This document shows, one piece after another, positions 22,048 through 32,734 of a stretch of DNA of 64,000 nucleotides. The notes under the pieces are model-generated. The model saw only the letters and a list, made by a program, of their open reading frames with translations. It had not been told where the DNA came from and made no database searches. Source of the DNA: Adineta ricciae (lineage: Eukaryota > Rotifera > Eurotatoria > Adinetida > Adinetidae); the NCBI GenBank assembly GCA_905250025.1, contig CAJNOJ010000074.1, positions 248,001 to 312,000 of the forward strand, written 5' to 3'. Positions within the stretch are counted from its first letter, which is position 1. Each line of letters opens with the position of its first letter. The position numbers and the translations under genes are program-made.

Positions 22048-23783
22048 ATGTGGTTGTCAACTGTGATATTGTTAATTTTATACGCATCAAACTGTGCAGG
22101 TGATAATTATCAACCTGAACAAATTCATTTGTCTTACACAGGTGCTTTCGCATGATTTTTGTGAGAAACTCAATCTGAACATGATCTATTTGCATTCCAG
22201 ATGTTTTCAATGAGATGGCTGTTACATGGAGCACGCAAATCTATGCGAACGACAGCTATGTGGAATACGGTCTATGGAATGAAAAATTTAATTTAGTACA
22301 AAATGCAACTGTATCAAAATTTATCGATGGTAGCAGTGCACATCGAGTCTTATATATGTATCGCGCAGTGTTGAAGAACTTAGTGATGAATACTACTTAC
22401 AGTAAGAAACTTGTCCATGTATTGAAATAATTTGGAAGGGAAATCGATTTAGTTTATCATGTGGGTAGCCTATTTGGTTGGAGTGGAAAATATTACTTTC
22501 GAACAATACCGAATGAAGATCGAGATACGTTCGCTGTCTATGGAGATTTAGGAGTTGTCAATGCACAAAGTTTAGCACGATTACAGCGTGAAGCACAAAT
22601 GGATTATTATGATGCGATTTTACATGTGGGCGATTTTGCTTATGGTACGTATGGACACTTAGTAGAACAAAAGCTTGCTTTTCTATCAGTTTCTTTCGCT
22701 ACTAGATATGGATGCCGATCAGGTGAAGGAAAGATTTACATTAACTTCACATATATTTATTGATTGTCTTGATAGAGTCGAGTGGGTGATCAATTTATGA
22801 ACGAAATTCAAGAGATCGCTACGTACGTGCCTTATATGGTCTGTCCTGGAAATCATGAACGAGCATAGTAAATGTCCTAGGTTTTAATCGATTGTTTGAA
22901 AACTAGCTTTTTTCTTGTCTAGTAATTTTTCTAACTATAAAGCTCGGTTTACTATGCCGAACAATGGTGACGGAGAAAATCTCTGGTACAGTTATAATTT
23001 TGGTTTAGCACACATTATCAGTTTTTCTACGGAAGTCTACTTTTGGTGGGAATATGGCTTTGCCCAGATCGACAATCAGTATCGTTGGCTTGAACAAGAT
23101 TTAATTTGGGCAACTGCTGCAGAGAATCGAACAAAGCATCCATGGATTATAACGATGGGCCATCAACCAATGTACTGTTCAAATGCCAATCAAGACGATT
23201 GCACATTTTATGATAGTCGACCACGTTCAGGTTTACCCTATATTCATACATACGGATTAGAAAAGTTGTTCTATGATTACGGAGTCGATTTAGAACTTTG
23301 GGCACACGAACATTCATATGAGAGGTATTAAAAGAGATTGTCGAATCAGTTCAAATAGCGTAGTTTTTATATTGTAGACTTTGGCCAATTTATAACTGGA
23401 CAGTGTACAATGGTTCATCGTCTGAACCGTATAAGAATCCAGGTGCTCCGACGCATTTAATTTCCGGTTCGGCCGGTTGTTTTTCAAAACACAATCCATT
23501 CTTGAATGAAACACAGATATATTCTGCTTTTCGTTCTGACGATTACGGCTATTCGCGTATGAAGATTATCAATACCACTCATTTGTATATCGAACAAGTT
23601 TCTGACGATCAAGTGAGTCTATCTTCAATGCCATGTAAACAGATCGTTGCAAGACTGTGTATGTTTTAGGGCGGAAAAGTAATCGATAATTTTACTTTAA
23701 TTCGCGAAAAACATGAGCCGTATTCCATTCATCAACACAAAGGTGTCAAAATCAGTCACAAAACCCTTGCTTACCGTCAATAG
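22048..23783 (+). CDS. ACP7: Purple acid phosphatase, ACP7 type
   Basis: This is a binuclear-metal acid phosphatase, predicted to be secreted or lysosomal. The start MWLSTVILLILYASNCAG is a good signal peptide. An N-terminal fibronectin-like region (MAVTWSTQIYANDSYVEYG) precedes the metallophosphatase fold. Metal-ligand motifs appear in order: YGDLG, HVGDFAYD (the Tyr gives the purple colour), CPGNHE, MGHQPMYC and AHEHSYER. The final motif has Ala where many families have Gly, as in animal ACP7. Several N-glycosylation sequons occur. About seven short introns. AATAAA at 23867-23872. It appears intact and active. Confidence 0.93.
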
Positions 23784-24198
23784 ACTGCTACATGATTGTA
23801 TTTCTTTTGGATATCTTTTATCGATATGATTGACTTTTTTTTGTAATTTCAACAATTAATTGATGCAATAAATATTTTGTAAATCGCACCATAGGACTCA
23901 CCTAGCGACATCTTTTGTGTCCAGATATTCTGGACTTTCTCGTGACAGCCAGAAATTTTTCTCTCTTTTCTAGAACGAAAAACTATTTTCTTCACATTCC
24001 TATCAGCGTTAAATTCGACATTTTTGACGAACAATGACCAATGGCTAATTGCTTGGAGATAACCGTTCTCTATTTGTTTATTTTTCCTTCACACATGATT
24101 ATTATCGTATGACTTCTTACTCTTTGTTCACCCTTGACATGAATTGAACATTTTTTCATCGTTCACATTCATTTTTTTGTTTTGTTTTTTAGTTCATC
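23784..24198. other. Spacer ACP7 / syndecan
   Basis: Same-strand spacer with AATAAA at 23867-23872 for ACP7. A TTTTTTAG acceptor at 24185-24192 lies six bases before the syndecan ATG. No further gene seen. Confidence 0.4.
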
Positions 24199-24928
24199 AT
24201 GCTCTTTCCACTCTTGATCACATATTTTCTTCTTTTCGTCACCGTTCAATCCGCAGTATTCGACAATAGTGCACGCCAGTCTACTAGCACTGCTGCTGTT
24301 TTTCCAAAGCAAGCCCTCTCTTTTGATCAATATGATTTACATGATGGAACATCCACTGCCGAAGGTAGTGGCGATGGTGCTAATCTTGATGAATATGCTG
24401 ACGATGATGAAGATGAGCAATTATCGAAAGTAACTGCAAGCACCAGTACGATAAGAACGACAATGACGACGACGACAAAACGTTCAGAGATGAAAACCAC
24501 CAATAGCACAAAAATGATGGATTCAGGCGTTAATGAATTTGATGATGACTACAAAGATGATATTGAAGATAGTATCGACTACAATGAAGCAACAACGAAA
24601 ATCACTAATGTTCCATTAACTACTACTCGTTTGGAACCTGCTATTCCACCTCAAAAGCCTCTTCGTTTATTCTTCAGTTTTCTCACTCGTCCACCGATTG
24701 CTGCTGGTATTCTTGCAGGTAAATATCTGTACTAATAGAAATCAACTTGGATTCAACGAGTTTTCACTTCTAGGTTTAGCTATTGGCATTCTATCGTCAG
24801 TCGTTCTCCTCATTTGCCTTGTTCAACGTTTTAATAAGCGTCAACGAACACATTCGTCATATACCACAGGTCTTCTGTATCCAAGTCATTATGGATATTC
24901 GAAATCACCACAGGAATTCTATGCTTAG
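24199..24928 (+). CDS. SDC: Syndecan
   Basis: This is a transmembrane heparan-sulphate proteoglycan of 224 residues. The signal peptide is MLFPLLITYFLLFVTVQS. The ectodomain is acidic and Ser/Thr-rich, with EGSGDG as the likely glycosaminoglycan attachment site. One transmembrane helix crosses the intron boundary (GILAG, then LAIGILSSVVLLICLV). The short cytoplasmic tail begins RFNKRQ and ends in EFYA, the PDZ-binding signature of the family. Two exons (24199-24718, 24774-24928). Animals other than vertebrates usually have one syndecan, which fits. AATAAA at 25134-25139. Confidence 0.93.
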
Positions 24929-25415
24929 CAAGAAACTTCGTTTCGTGTAGATTTCGTTTTTCGTTTCTCTAGATGATTCTCATTTTTCTGTTTTCTGATG
25001 TATTTTGCGGTTGTTGCTTTTTCTTTTACAAACGCTCAATTTTTTTCTTTGTTCGAATACCTTCCAAATGTGTCGGATGAGCAACTAGGTATCTCAGGTA
25101 TAATTGTATTATAACAATGTAGAATATATTATTAATAAAATGAAAGAAAGTCCCACTTGTTCAGTTTCTCGTTTACAAAAAGAAATCTTCTGCTCGATGA
25201 AATTCGATCACACATAGTTTTAGTCGTTCGAATGAAATCATATTGATTCGAATATTTACTAAATGACAAGGACTGAAAGAAAGATCACAATGACAAATAG
25301 ATTAACAATTTCTAAGGTCGTGCTGTATTTATATTCTTGCTAAGAGTAACATCGTAATGATAGCTGTTGAAGAATCGATAATTAATAATGCAAATTCAAT
25401 TGAATATTTCAGATA
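24929..25415. other. Spacer syndecan / RING gene
   Basis: This spacer holds the syndecan 3' region (AATAAA 25134-25139) and the upstream region of the RING gene. A TATTTCAG acceptor ends at 25412, three bases before the ATG. No gene or repeat recognised. Confidence 0.4.
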
Positions 25416-25947
25416 ATGAGTCAAAGAATATCGAAGAAGTCTCTCATCTCGAATGAGAGTATTCTTTATGAATTAAATGATTATGATCGTCAGCGAAAGA
25501 CGCAAACATTGATCGAAGACGATCGTCTACAATGTATTCCTGCAGATCCCGTTCTCAAAAGTCTTTCGGTAAGCGAGAACAAAGGATTTCATCAACATTA
25601 CAATTCCATAAATCAATTTCAGTGTCCGATTTGTCTCGACTTGTTCAATCGAACAATGGTCACCACCACTTGTTTGCATCGTTTTTGTGCTGATTGTATT
25701 TATCGTTGGCTTAAATCAGAGAATAAAGTATGTCCAACATGTCGAAAAGTGCTCAAATCAAAACGTTAGTAAGTATACGAGAAGTCGTTGATGGGAAAAT
25801 AAGCGTTTTTTATGTCCTATTTCTCGTTCGTTTTCTAGTTTACGATCGGATATTCGTACTGATTCGTTAGTCGATATGATTAAAAAACAACAGGTGAAAA
25901 CAAATGAGTTGTCACAATTGTACAAAGAGCAACAGGAAAATGAATGA
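25416..25947 (+). CDS. RNF2: Short RING1/RNF2-like RING-finger protein without RAWUL domain
   Basis: The three exons (25416-25568, 25623-25768, 25839-25947) encode 135 residues. The N-terminus ([17 protein letters not shown]) and the RING finger ([21 protein letters not shown], then CADCIYRW and [12 protein letters not shown]) follow RING1/RING2, the H2A-ubiquitin ligases of Polycomb complex 1. [12 protein letters not shown] matches the segment just after the RING. All eight zinc ligands (C3HC4) are present. It then stops, whereas RING1/2 of other animals continue for about 200 residues to the C-terminal RAWUL domain that binds CBX/RYBP. AATAAA at 25979-25984 follows closely, so truncation looks real rather than a missed exon. 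Confidence 0.82.
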
Positions 25948-26082
25948 ATGAAATTTTTTTTTGTTTGTATCTTTAATCAATAAAATGTGAACTCTGTATA
26001 TAGGAGAGAGGAAGAAAAACTAAGAGGTCAACTGATCCATCAGCTGTTTCGTTCTTGCTTGTTCACAATCATGGCTAGCTCG

Positions 26083-26116
<34 letters not shown>

Positions 26117-26983
26117 TTTTCCTCGATCGTTGCTTTTGAGAAAGAGAGGGAGAATAAAACACAGACATACTACTATTGCCGTTTGTACAACATGAGTAGA
26201 CGGAAGAAATGTGTCACTGTATTGTTTCTGCTGCCGTGAGTTTATGGTAATTGAGTGAGCTGCTAGAATGGAGAATCGACTTGATTATGCAGATAGAAAT
26301 GTCCGTCATCATCACCAATACGTATACATTCTATTTCTCCTTCGCTGTGTCGTTCTCCTAAGCAAGAATATATATATATATGTGATGTAATCAAACGGTT
26401 GTAATGCAGTTGGGTTTAGTAAGCTTTTTCTCTTCGGTCGCTTTACATTTTGCACACTCTACACAATAGTTGATCAGATGAAAAGAACGAGAAACCGAAT
26501 AGATATGGATGGATGTATGTAGGAAAAAAAACCAGGCATAGAGAAGGCGAACATCTATTCTTATTCATTTCTATAGAAGTAAAAAAGAAAAAAAAAGAAT
26601 CGGCAGTGAGTGAGTAGAAGAGAGAGAGGGAGTGAGACAGAATCGTGTACATATTGTAATTGATTAGAGTAAGTACTTGTTTGCTGTTCAGCCTTGACTG
26701 ATCGAAAAAAAAACTCGACACAAGATGAAATGGATCCGTTTCCCAAATGAGTAATACTAGACAGGTATTGGCGGCCTTGTAGTTGATAAAAAAGAATGTT
26801 GGGGAGTTATTCCTACGTTCGACGGTGAACTTTTCATCGAGCGTAATTATCATAACTACACATATATATTTGATGCATATGTATTCACATGTGTCTAATT
26901 GAATGTCTTCTTTCTTTCGTTTCTTGCGTCGACAAATAAATTTGTTAAGATTACATAGGTTTTGTTGATCATTTTAGACTATT
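25948..26983. other. Spacer with simple repeats, RING gene / TMEM198
   Basis: This is about 1 kb without a supported gene. It contains AATAAA at 25979-25984, a CT microsatellite at about 26083-26114, an AT run at about 26368-26381 and several purine-rich tracts. A CATTTTAG acceptor ends at 26977, seven bases before the TMEM198 ATG. The 136-codon minus-strand frame here is low-complexity and probably chance. Confidence 0.45.
26083..26114 (+). repeat. CT dinucleotide microsatellite
   Basis: A pure or nearly pure (CT)n tract of about 15 units in the spacer upstream of TMEM198. Confidence 0.9.
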
Positions 26984-29666
26984 ATGCGTCACAATAATAG
27001 TTCGTCTTGGTTGCAAACAAACCGAACGATGATCGACGAGTATTGTAATATGAATATACCCGCTGATTACGATTTGCATTGGCTTATTGCCCATGCCGTA
27101 TTGGCATTGACAGGATTATTCTACGCACTTCTTGGTAAGTTTTCTGCAAAGCGTTGGATGATACATTTCGAGAGAAACCGAACTGTTTGTTTAGGTTATC
27201 GTTGGTGGCGGTTGACGATGTTCATCACCTCATTTGGCTTAGGCTCTTTATTTCTTTATATTATTCTCTCCACACAGCCAACAATGAATGAATCGCAATT
27301 ACTAGGCGTGTCGTGTTCAATTGCAACTTTATTTGGTTTAATTGGCGCACTCCTACAATATGTCGGTCTATTCATCAATGGATTTTGCTTTGGTTTAACC
27401 CTCTCGATCACCACATTTATCTCATTAGACATGAAAAATCGAGCTAACGGTGTCTCCACGTCATTCTGGTTGCCCATCGGTTTAATTTTACTCTTAGGCT
27501 TAATTTGTGCAACGCTAACATTACGTTTTCAAAAGACAATGATCATCATCACGTCATCATGTTTAGCTGGTGTATGTCAAATACTTGTATTAGATTATTT
27601 TCTTCAATCATCTGTTTTGCTTCACTTTGTTCATAAACGCTTACTGTTCGAACCGACACCGACATTATGCTTACGACATTGGTTAATTGCATTGATATTG
27701 CCGGTCATCATGTGTTTCGGTATTGTTATACAATTTTCCTGTACGGGAAGAAATTATGATCATCGGGATTCATGGCAAAGAGGTATGTGACTTCGATGAG
27801 AGAGAACACGCATCAATATCCATATCTGATAAGATATGGGATTAGCTTCGTTCTCCCTCTCCTGAGAAGCTTTAATTAAGGAAGTGAAAGGACAAATGAT
27901 GAACTCAATAAAGATCACTCTTTACTGAGCAAGAGACTAACGGAAGTAACCATTGAGACATTCTTGAAATACAATGAATATATAAAATTGGCTGATTTTA
28001 TTGTTCTGCATTTGATTAGAGATTGAGTTTGCCTCTGTCCTTTTCTCAAGGAAAATCCATCTGATTTGATCTGCTAGTAAATATTTGTGATTTATGAACG
28101 GAGAAAGACTCTCCACACATATCTATTGACTTTTTGCGCCATTTACTATTCTCCGTATCTTTTCACATGCTATTTGACATGCGACATTTATCGTTGGCTT
28201 CTTCGTCACAAGTCGACTTGAAATTTAGTGATTGCATGTCTGCTCGCACATTTTCTTCTTTCTTTTTATGAGACCGAACACTTTAAATGTGTTGCACGAG
28301 ACGTGTCCTTATTGATCAATTAAATCAAAATATCCCGTTTCTTTTTTTGTTTATTTAGTCTACCCAAACTTTCGATTGATTTGAGTTTTTAATCAATAGA
28401 AACATTTCTCCAGAGAATTCTCTCGTCTTTTTCTTCTTCTTCTCAACATATTAACCTTGAACTTTCACGACCGGATGTGCACGTACGCTTATCATAAGTC
28501 GACCGAAGCACGTCAAACACAGATAGTATTCATTATCTTGAGTGAAGATAGAAGCCTTGAAGTTCAAGTTAACATTGAAGTTATCCAAAAGACTGAATTC
28601 ATTTAATTAATTATCGATTAATTTATATGTGTAAAAAGAAGCAAAGCGATAAACATAGACTGTCGGGACATTTCCAATTAAGACATAAAACTTTTTTCTG
28701 TATATTATATGGTTAATTAGCGTAGAAGAACAAAATCTAATGGAATAGTTGATGAGTATTAATAGTAATGCATCTAGACAAGCCTTTTGGTTCAATGATT
28801 TCATACATGTGTATGAATAGAGAAAATAAGAAATAGACAAACGAAATCATCGTGTTTTGTTTCTCTTTTAGCGATCAGTGCCGGCAAGAAACGATATAAA
28901 ACAGCAAATTTAAAACGAATTCGTCGCCATTATAATCAAGATACACTTCGCGAGCATATTATTCCAGATGAAAGTAATCGATTTCGTTATTTTTATCATA
29001 TCAGACGGGCGCATGGTGACGCACTTTCGTCGGTAAGTTGCAAAATCAATCAATAACATGTCTTGTGTCCATGACAATCGTGATGAGCGGCAATCAATAA
29101 ATACGTATTTGCCCTTACAATCGAGGTCTTCTGCTCCTATATGTCAGTCACAGCCGGTCAACTCATCATCGTACACAGATGAACCCGGCTCGAGAAGCAA
29201 ACAGAAGTTGTCAACACGCCGATGGTAGATAGATTCAGTCATTAGTCTCTTTCGAAAAAGATCAGGTCAAGGAGACGATTGTCTTATGTAAATACTTCGC
29301 AGCAGGAAACAAACTGAACGGTGAAAGCGAAGATGCACTACAGACATGGTCAAGTAGATTGTTCATCGATGCAATATATCGAAGAATAAATAGACCAGCG
29401 GGTGTTTAGTGAAAGATATTGGAGAATTATGATGTAAGAAAAGCATCAATCAAGATAAATATTATTTGTTATTCTAGGATTTTATACAAAATGTAAGACA
29501 ACAGAATTCAGCTGCAGTTCGTTTGACAACTAATCAAAACAGTAATAATAATAATAATAATGATCCTAGTCAACCAATTGTATCAACAACCAATACAACA
29601 AACGCTGTAGCATCAGCACGAACAGATAATGACAGTACCACGACAACATTAACTCATTTGATTTGA
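26984..29666 (+). CDS. TMEM198: TMEM198 family seven-pass membrane protein
   Basis: This is a multi-pass membrane protein of the DUF4203 family; vertebrate TMEM198 promotes LRP6 phosphorylation in Wnt signalling. Four exons (26984-27134, 27195-27782, 28872-29032, 29478-29666) give 362 residues. Family features include PADYDLHW before the first helix, GYRWWRLTMF, a series of hydrophobic helices, LDYFLQSSVLL and PTPTLCLRHWLIAL ahead of the last helix, and a basic cytoplasmic tail (KRIRRHYNQD). The tail ends in Asn/Thr-rich low complexity with a run of six Asn encoded by AAT repeats. It contains a 1,089-nt intron, far longer than its neighbours' introns. AATAAA at 29833-29838. Confidence 0.85.
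27783..28871 (+). other. Unusually long intron of TMEM198
   Basis: This GT-AG intron of 1,089 nt joins codons in frame (G before, CG after). Most introns in the window are 45-65 nt. Its interior is AT-rich, with no open frame that resembles a known protein and no clear terminal repeats. Confidence 0.7.
29033..29477 (+). other. Medium-length intron of TMEM198
   Basis: A 445-nt GT-AG intron. The interior is less AT-rich than the spacers, with a short open stretch near 29150-29225, but nothing I can assign to a gene or mobile element. Confidence 0.55.
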
Positions 29667-30166
29667 TTCTTATTTCGAAGACAACGCTTTTCTGCCCATT
29701 GTGCTATTTCCTATGTGTTTCTCTGTATGTTTCTGTCCTGTACAATGAATTTTCCCGTTTTGTCATACTCTCAGGAATCGTTTTTATTTTACTATTTGCA
29801 TATTTACAACGACATTTGACAACATGACAAGAAATAAATGTGCGTATGTATACTCGATAGATAAACGGAAAATTTCAGCGAGGAATTTCCTATAACATCT
29901 GTAAGTTATACTATTGAGTAATTCTACTCTGATCATTTACAGTCGATACGATTGCACATTGTCTCCTTGTGTTTTATGTAAGCGTCATAAACACGTGGGT
30001 TTAATGGGATGAGGTATAGGCCATTATAAGCAATGAAGAAAAAAGTATCGAATCAATGAGGCGTAACTACTCCAACAAAATCATACGAGTGCATATCAGT
30101 AGAGAAAAACAAGGTAGTGTACACGTAAAGTCAAAAAACAAAAATATTGGTTGAAAGTAATCGATA
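29667..30166. other. Spacer TMEM198 / unknown membrane protein
   Basis: Same-strand spacer with AATAAA at 29833-29838. There is no polypyrimidine acceptor close to the next ATG, so that gene may have its own promoter and an untranslated 5' leader. Nothing else seen. Confidence 0.4.
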
Positions 30167-31776
30167 ATGAATTGGACATCCGTGTTCATCTTTCTCGCAT
30201 TATTCACATGCGCGCAGAGTAAATATAATCCGATTCCAGTTGGAGCAGTCGTGATTTCCACGACAAGCCAAATTATGGTTATGAAACCGGTGGAATACAA
30301 TGGAACCGATGAGTTAGTTACTATTTTCACAGCAAATTCAAGCATGAAGATTATTAATACAGCATATGATTCAACAACTCGCAGCCTGTTTATTCAGTTT
30401 ATAAATGTATCGATGAATAACACAGTTTACTCGTGTCAATTAGCTGCAGTTGAACAACTGGATGCAAACATTTATGAGTTACCAATAAAAATCAACGCAA
30501 GCAGTATTAATCAACTGACTTCATTCACCTCAGACGTTACTAACCGACGTATTTTTCTCACAGACAGTTCGGGTATAGTAACGTTATTTTCGATGAGTGG
30601 TCTCATGCAAACAATAGTCGCAGCACCCTCGAATATTACAGATACAGTACGTTCGGCGGCTTATTCAAATAGTTTGGATAAACTCTTCATTATAACCGAC
30701 ACGAGGTTATACGCGTGTATGAACTTCGATAATGCTAATTTGTACTGTTGTGGAAGTATAGCAAGTAGTAATAAACTTCGTACCATATCATTTGATCAAA
30801 TCTTATCCGACACATACGTTTACGTCCTTGATGAACGTTCTGGTATCTATAAAGTTGCATTCGATACAAATGGATGTCCGACAGCATTGAATCCTATCAA
30901 CACACTTGGCACTTATTATAATCTTCAATTTGTTATCGATCGTGGTTTATATTTTGCATCTGGAGGTGTACAGTCAGCAAATGATAATTCTATTCTCGTT
31001 ATCGCAAACGGGACACAAACACCCCGATCTAAATACATTGGCATACCGATTGTTGCACTTCATATATCCAATCCTAACACAGGCACGGTTTTAACATCTG
31101 AAGAAACATGTTTCAATGGAATAACTTATTCAGATTATCGTGCCGCAGTCATCCTTGCCGCTATATTTGGAACGATCATGGGTATATTCATGTGTTTCAA
31201 TGCTCTGTTCTGCATTGACTTCGTGATGACTAAACGTATCATCCGTAATTTGAAACGACAAATTCCTCATAATTTACTGGAAGATCGTTGGAATAAGTTA
31301 GTTGAGGAAAAATACGCAAAAATTGCTCTTGAAAGTAAGATTGAAATGCGATTGACAAAATATAACTTTTATGTATCTCTATAGAACAACGACGAAAAGA
31401 CGACCCACCACCGCCGAAACGTCAATCAACAACGGGTACACGAAAAGCTCCACCGGCAACAACAGTCGAAGCAACAGACACGACTAATCGAAGTGCTGGC
31501 GAGTCTCTTCAAGTTCCTAATCCCATACCAAGATTATCAGCGTATCTTCGCCGTAAGAGTGAAAGCTATTTGAGTCGCCGTCGAAGCGATGATTATCGAA
31601 GCGCACGTTCTAACCAACGCGATGAGATATCGGAATTACCATCACGCGTACCACGAGGTCAAGCAGGCGCACCTCAAATTCATATTGCACCAGTTCAAGA
31701 AGAAAATGAAAACCAACGAGGTCTCCGATCGAACCTTAGTCGACAAGAACTACTCAAAGATGCTGATTTTCTCTAA
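30167..31776 (+). CDS. Type I membrane protein of unknown function
   Basis: I do not recognise this family. Two exons (30167-31334, 31385-31776) encode 519 residues. The N-terminus MNWTSVFIFLALFTCAQS is a strong signal peptide. A roughly 300-residue ectodomain follows, with repeated strand-like motifs (RSLFIQFIN, RRIFLTDSSG, DKLFIITDTRLYAC, TYVYVLDERSGIYKV) resembling blades of a beta-propeller. It has several N-glycosylation sequons and a few paired Cys. One transmembrane helix (AAVILAAIFGTIMGIFMCF) precedes a basic juxtamembrane segment. The cytoplasmic tail is disordered and rich in Arg, Ser and Pro, with PPPPKR. The layout suggests a cell-surface receptor or adhesion protein; that is inference. 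Confidence 0.75.
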
Positions 31777-32734
31777 AAAAACAATTTCATCACTATCTCG
31801 GAGAAAGAAAAGACTTCGTCTATTTTGTTTTTTTCTCAGTCCTGTACGTAGTTTTTCCTCTGTCTCTTTACTCAATAAATCATGTAGCTTCCAGAAATGC
31901 ACTTTTAAATAAATAATTCTCACTCTGTTATTTGATATTCACACATATGCTGAGTAATTTCTCGAGCAATTGAAATATGAAGCATTGTCTCAAACTACAA
32001 TAGATCCATACAGTGAACGAGTGATAAAACACATTAGTCGAGCCAGTTGCCACCTTTTGTGTCTCAACTTCGCATATGATTTGCCCTTCTTAGCATAAAA
32101 AACACGAAATATGGTATCTTTAATATATGGAATCGATAAGTTTTGGCTTTGATTCCGAATTTCTATGATTGCCAGACACAAAACATTTACGGGCGAATTG
32201 TCGATATGTTTCATTCGACCGACATTTTTCGTCTCCTTGTGCAACTTTTAGATAAGTAAAACTTAATTTTAGACGGACCTTTCATCTTCAATTCTTCAGT
32301 CGAGTAATATTTAAAAAACACATTATAGCAAATGTTCTATTTCGATAATTTTTATCAACTGCGAAAATCTGAGTACTCAAGTGAAAAAAATCGAAAAAAT
32401 GTAAGATGACTTTTAAAATATTCTTTCGTGTTCTATTGTCTTCCATGTGTGTTTTTGTAAACTGTCGACCGTTGTTGCGACATTTCTTTCTATAAGATTT
32501 CGTATTTTTTTACTTCTCTGAACAGAGTAATGCTTGTTAGTCATGCTGATCAACAAACTACTATTGTTTTCTTTTCTTTATTTTTACTGTTTGAGTGATT
32601 GACAACGAAATGAAACGACGAAAGCAGTTTTCATCAAATTCAAGCTCCCATCTACTATTTCATATGTTAGGAGATGTGAACGAGAATAGGTTTCTTGTTT
32701 TTCTAGATTATGATGAAACATTGAGCGCAATCCG
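31777..32734. other. Spacer unknown membrane protein / MAP3K
   Basis: About 960 nt without a supported gene. AATAAA at 31874-31879 serves the upstream gene. A TTTTTCTAG acceptor ends at 32706, and a very short upstream open frame (ATGATGAAACATTGA) lies between it and the MAP3K ATG. The 84-codon minus-strand frame near 32.1 kb shows no family features. Confidence 0.4.

Noticed and set aside
26443-26853. 136-codon minus-strand open frame
   Set aside because: Phe/Ser-rich translation of a purine-rich intergenic tract; no motifs and no splice partners.
31990-32244. 84-codon minus-strand frame
   Set aside because: No homology features and lies in a 3' UTR/promoter spacer.
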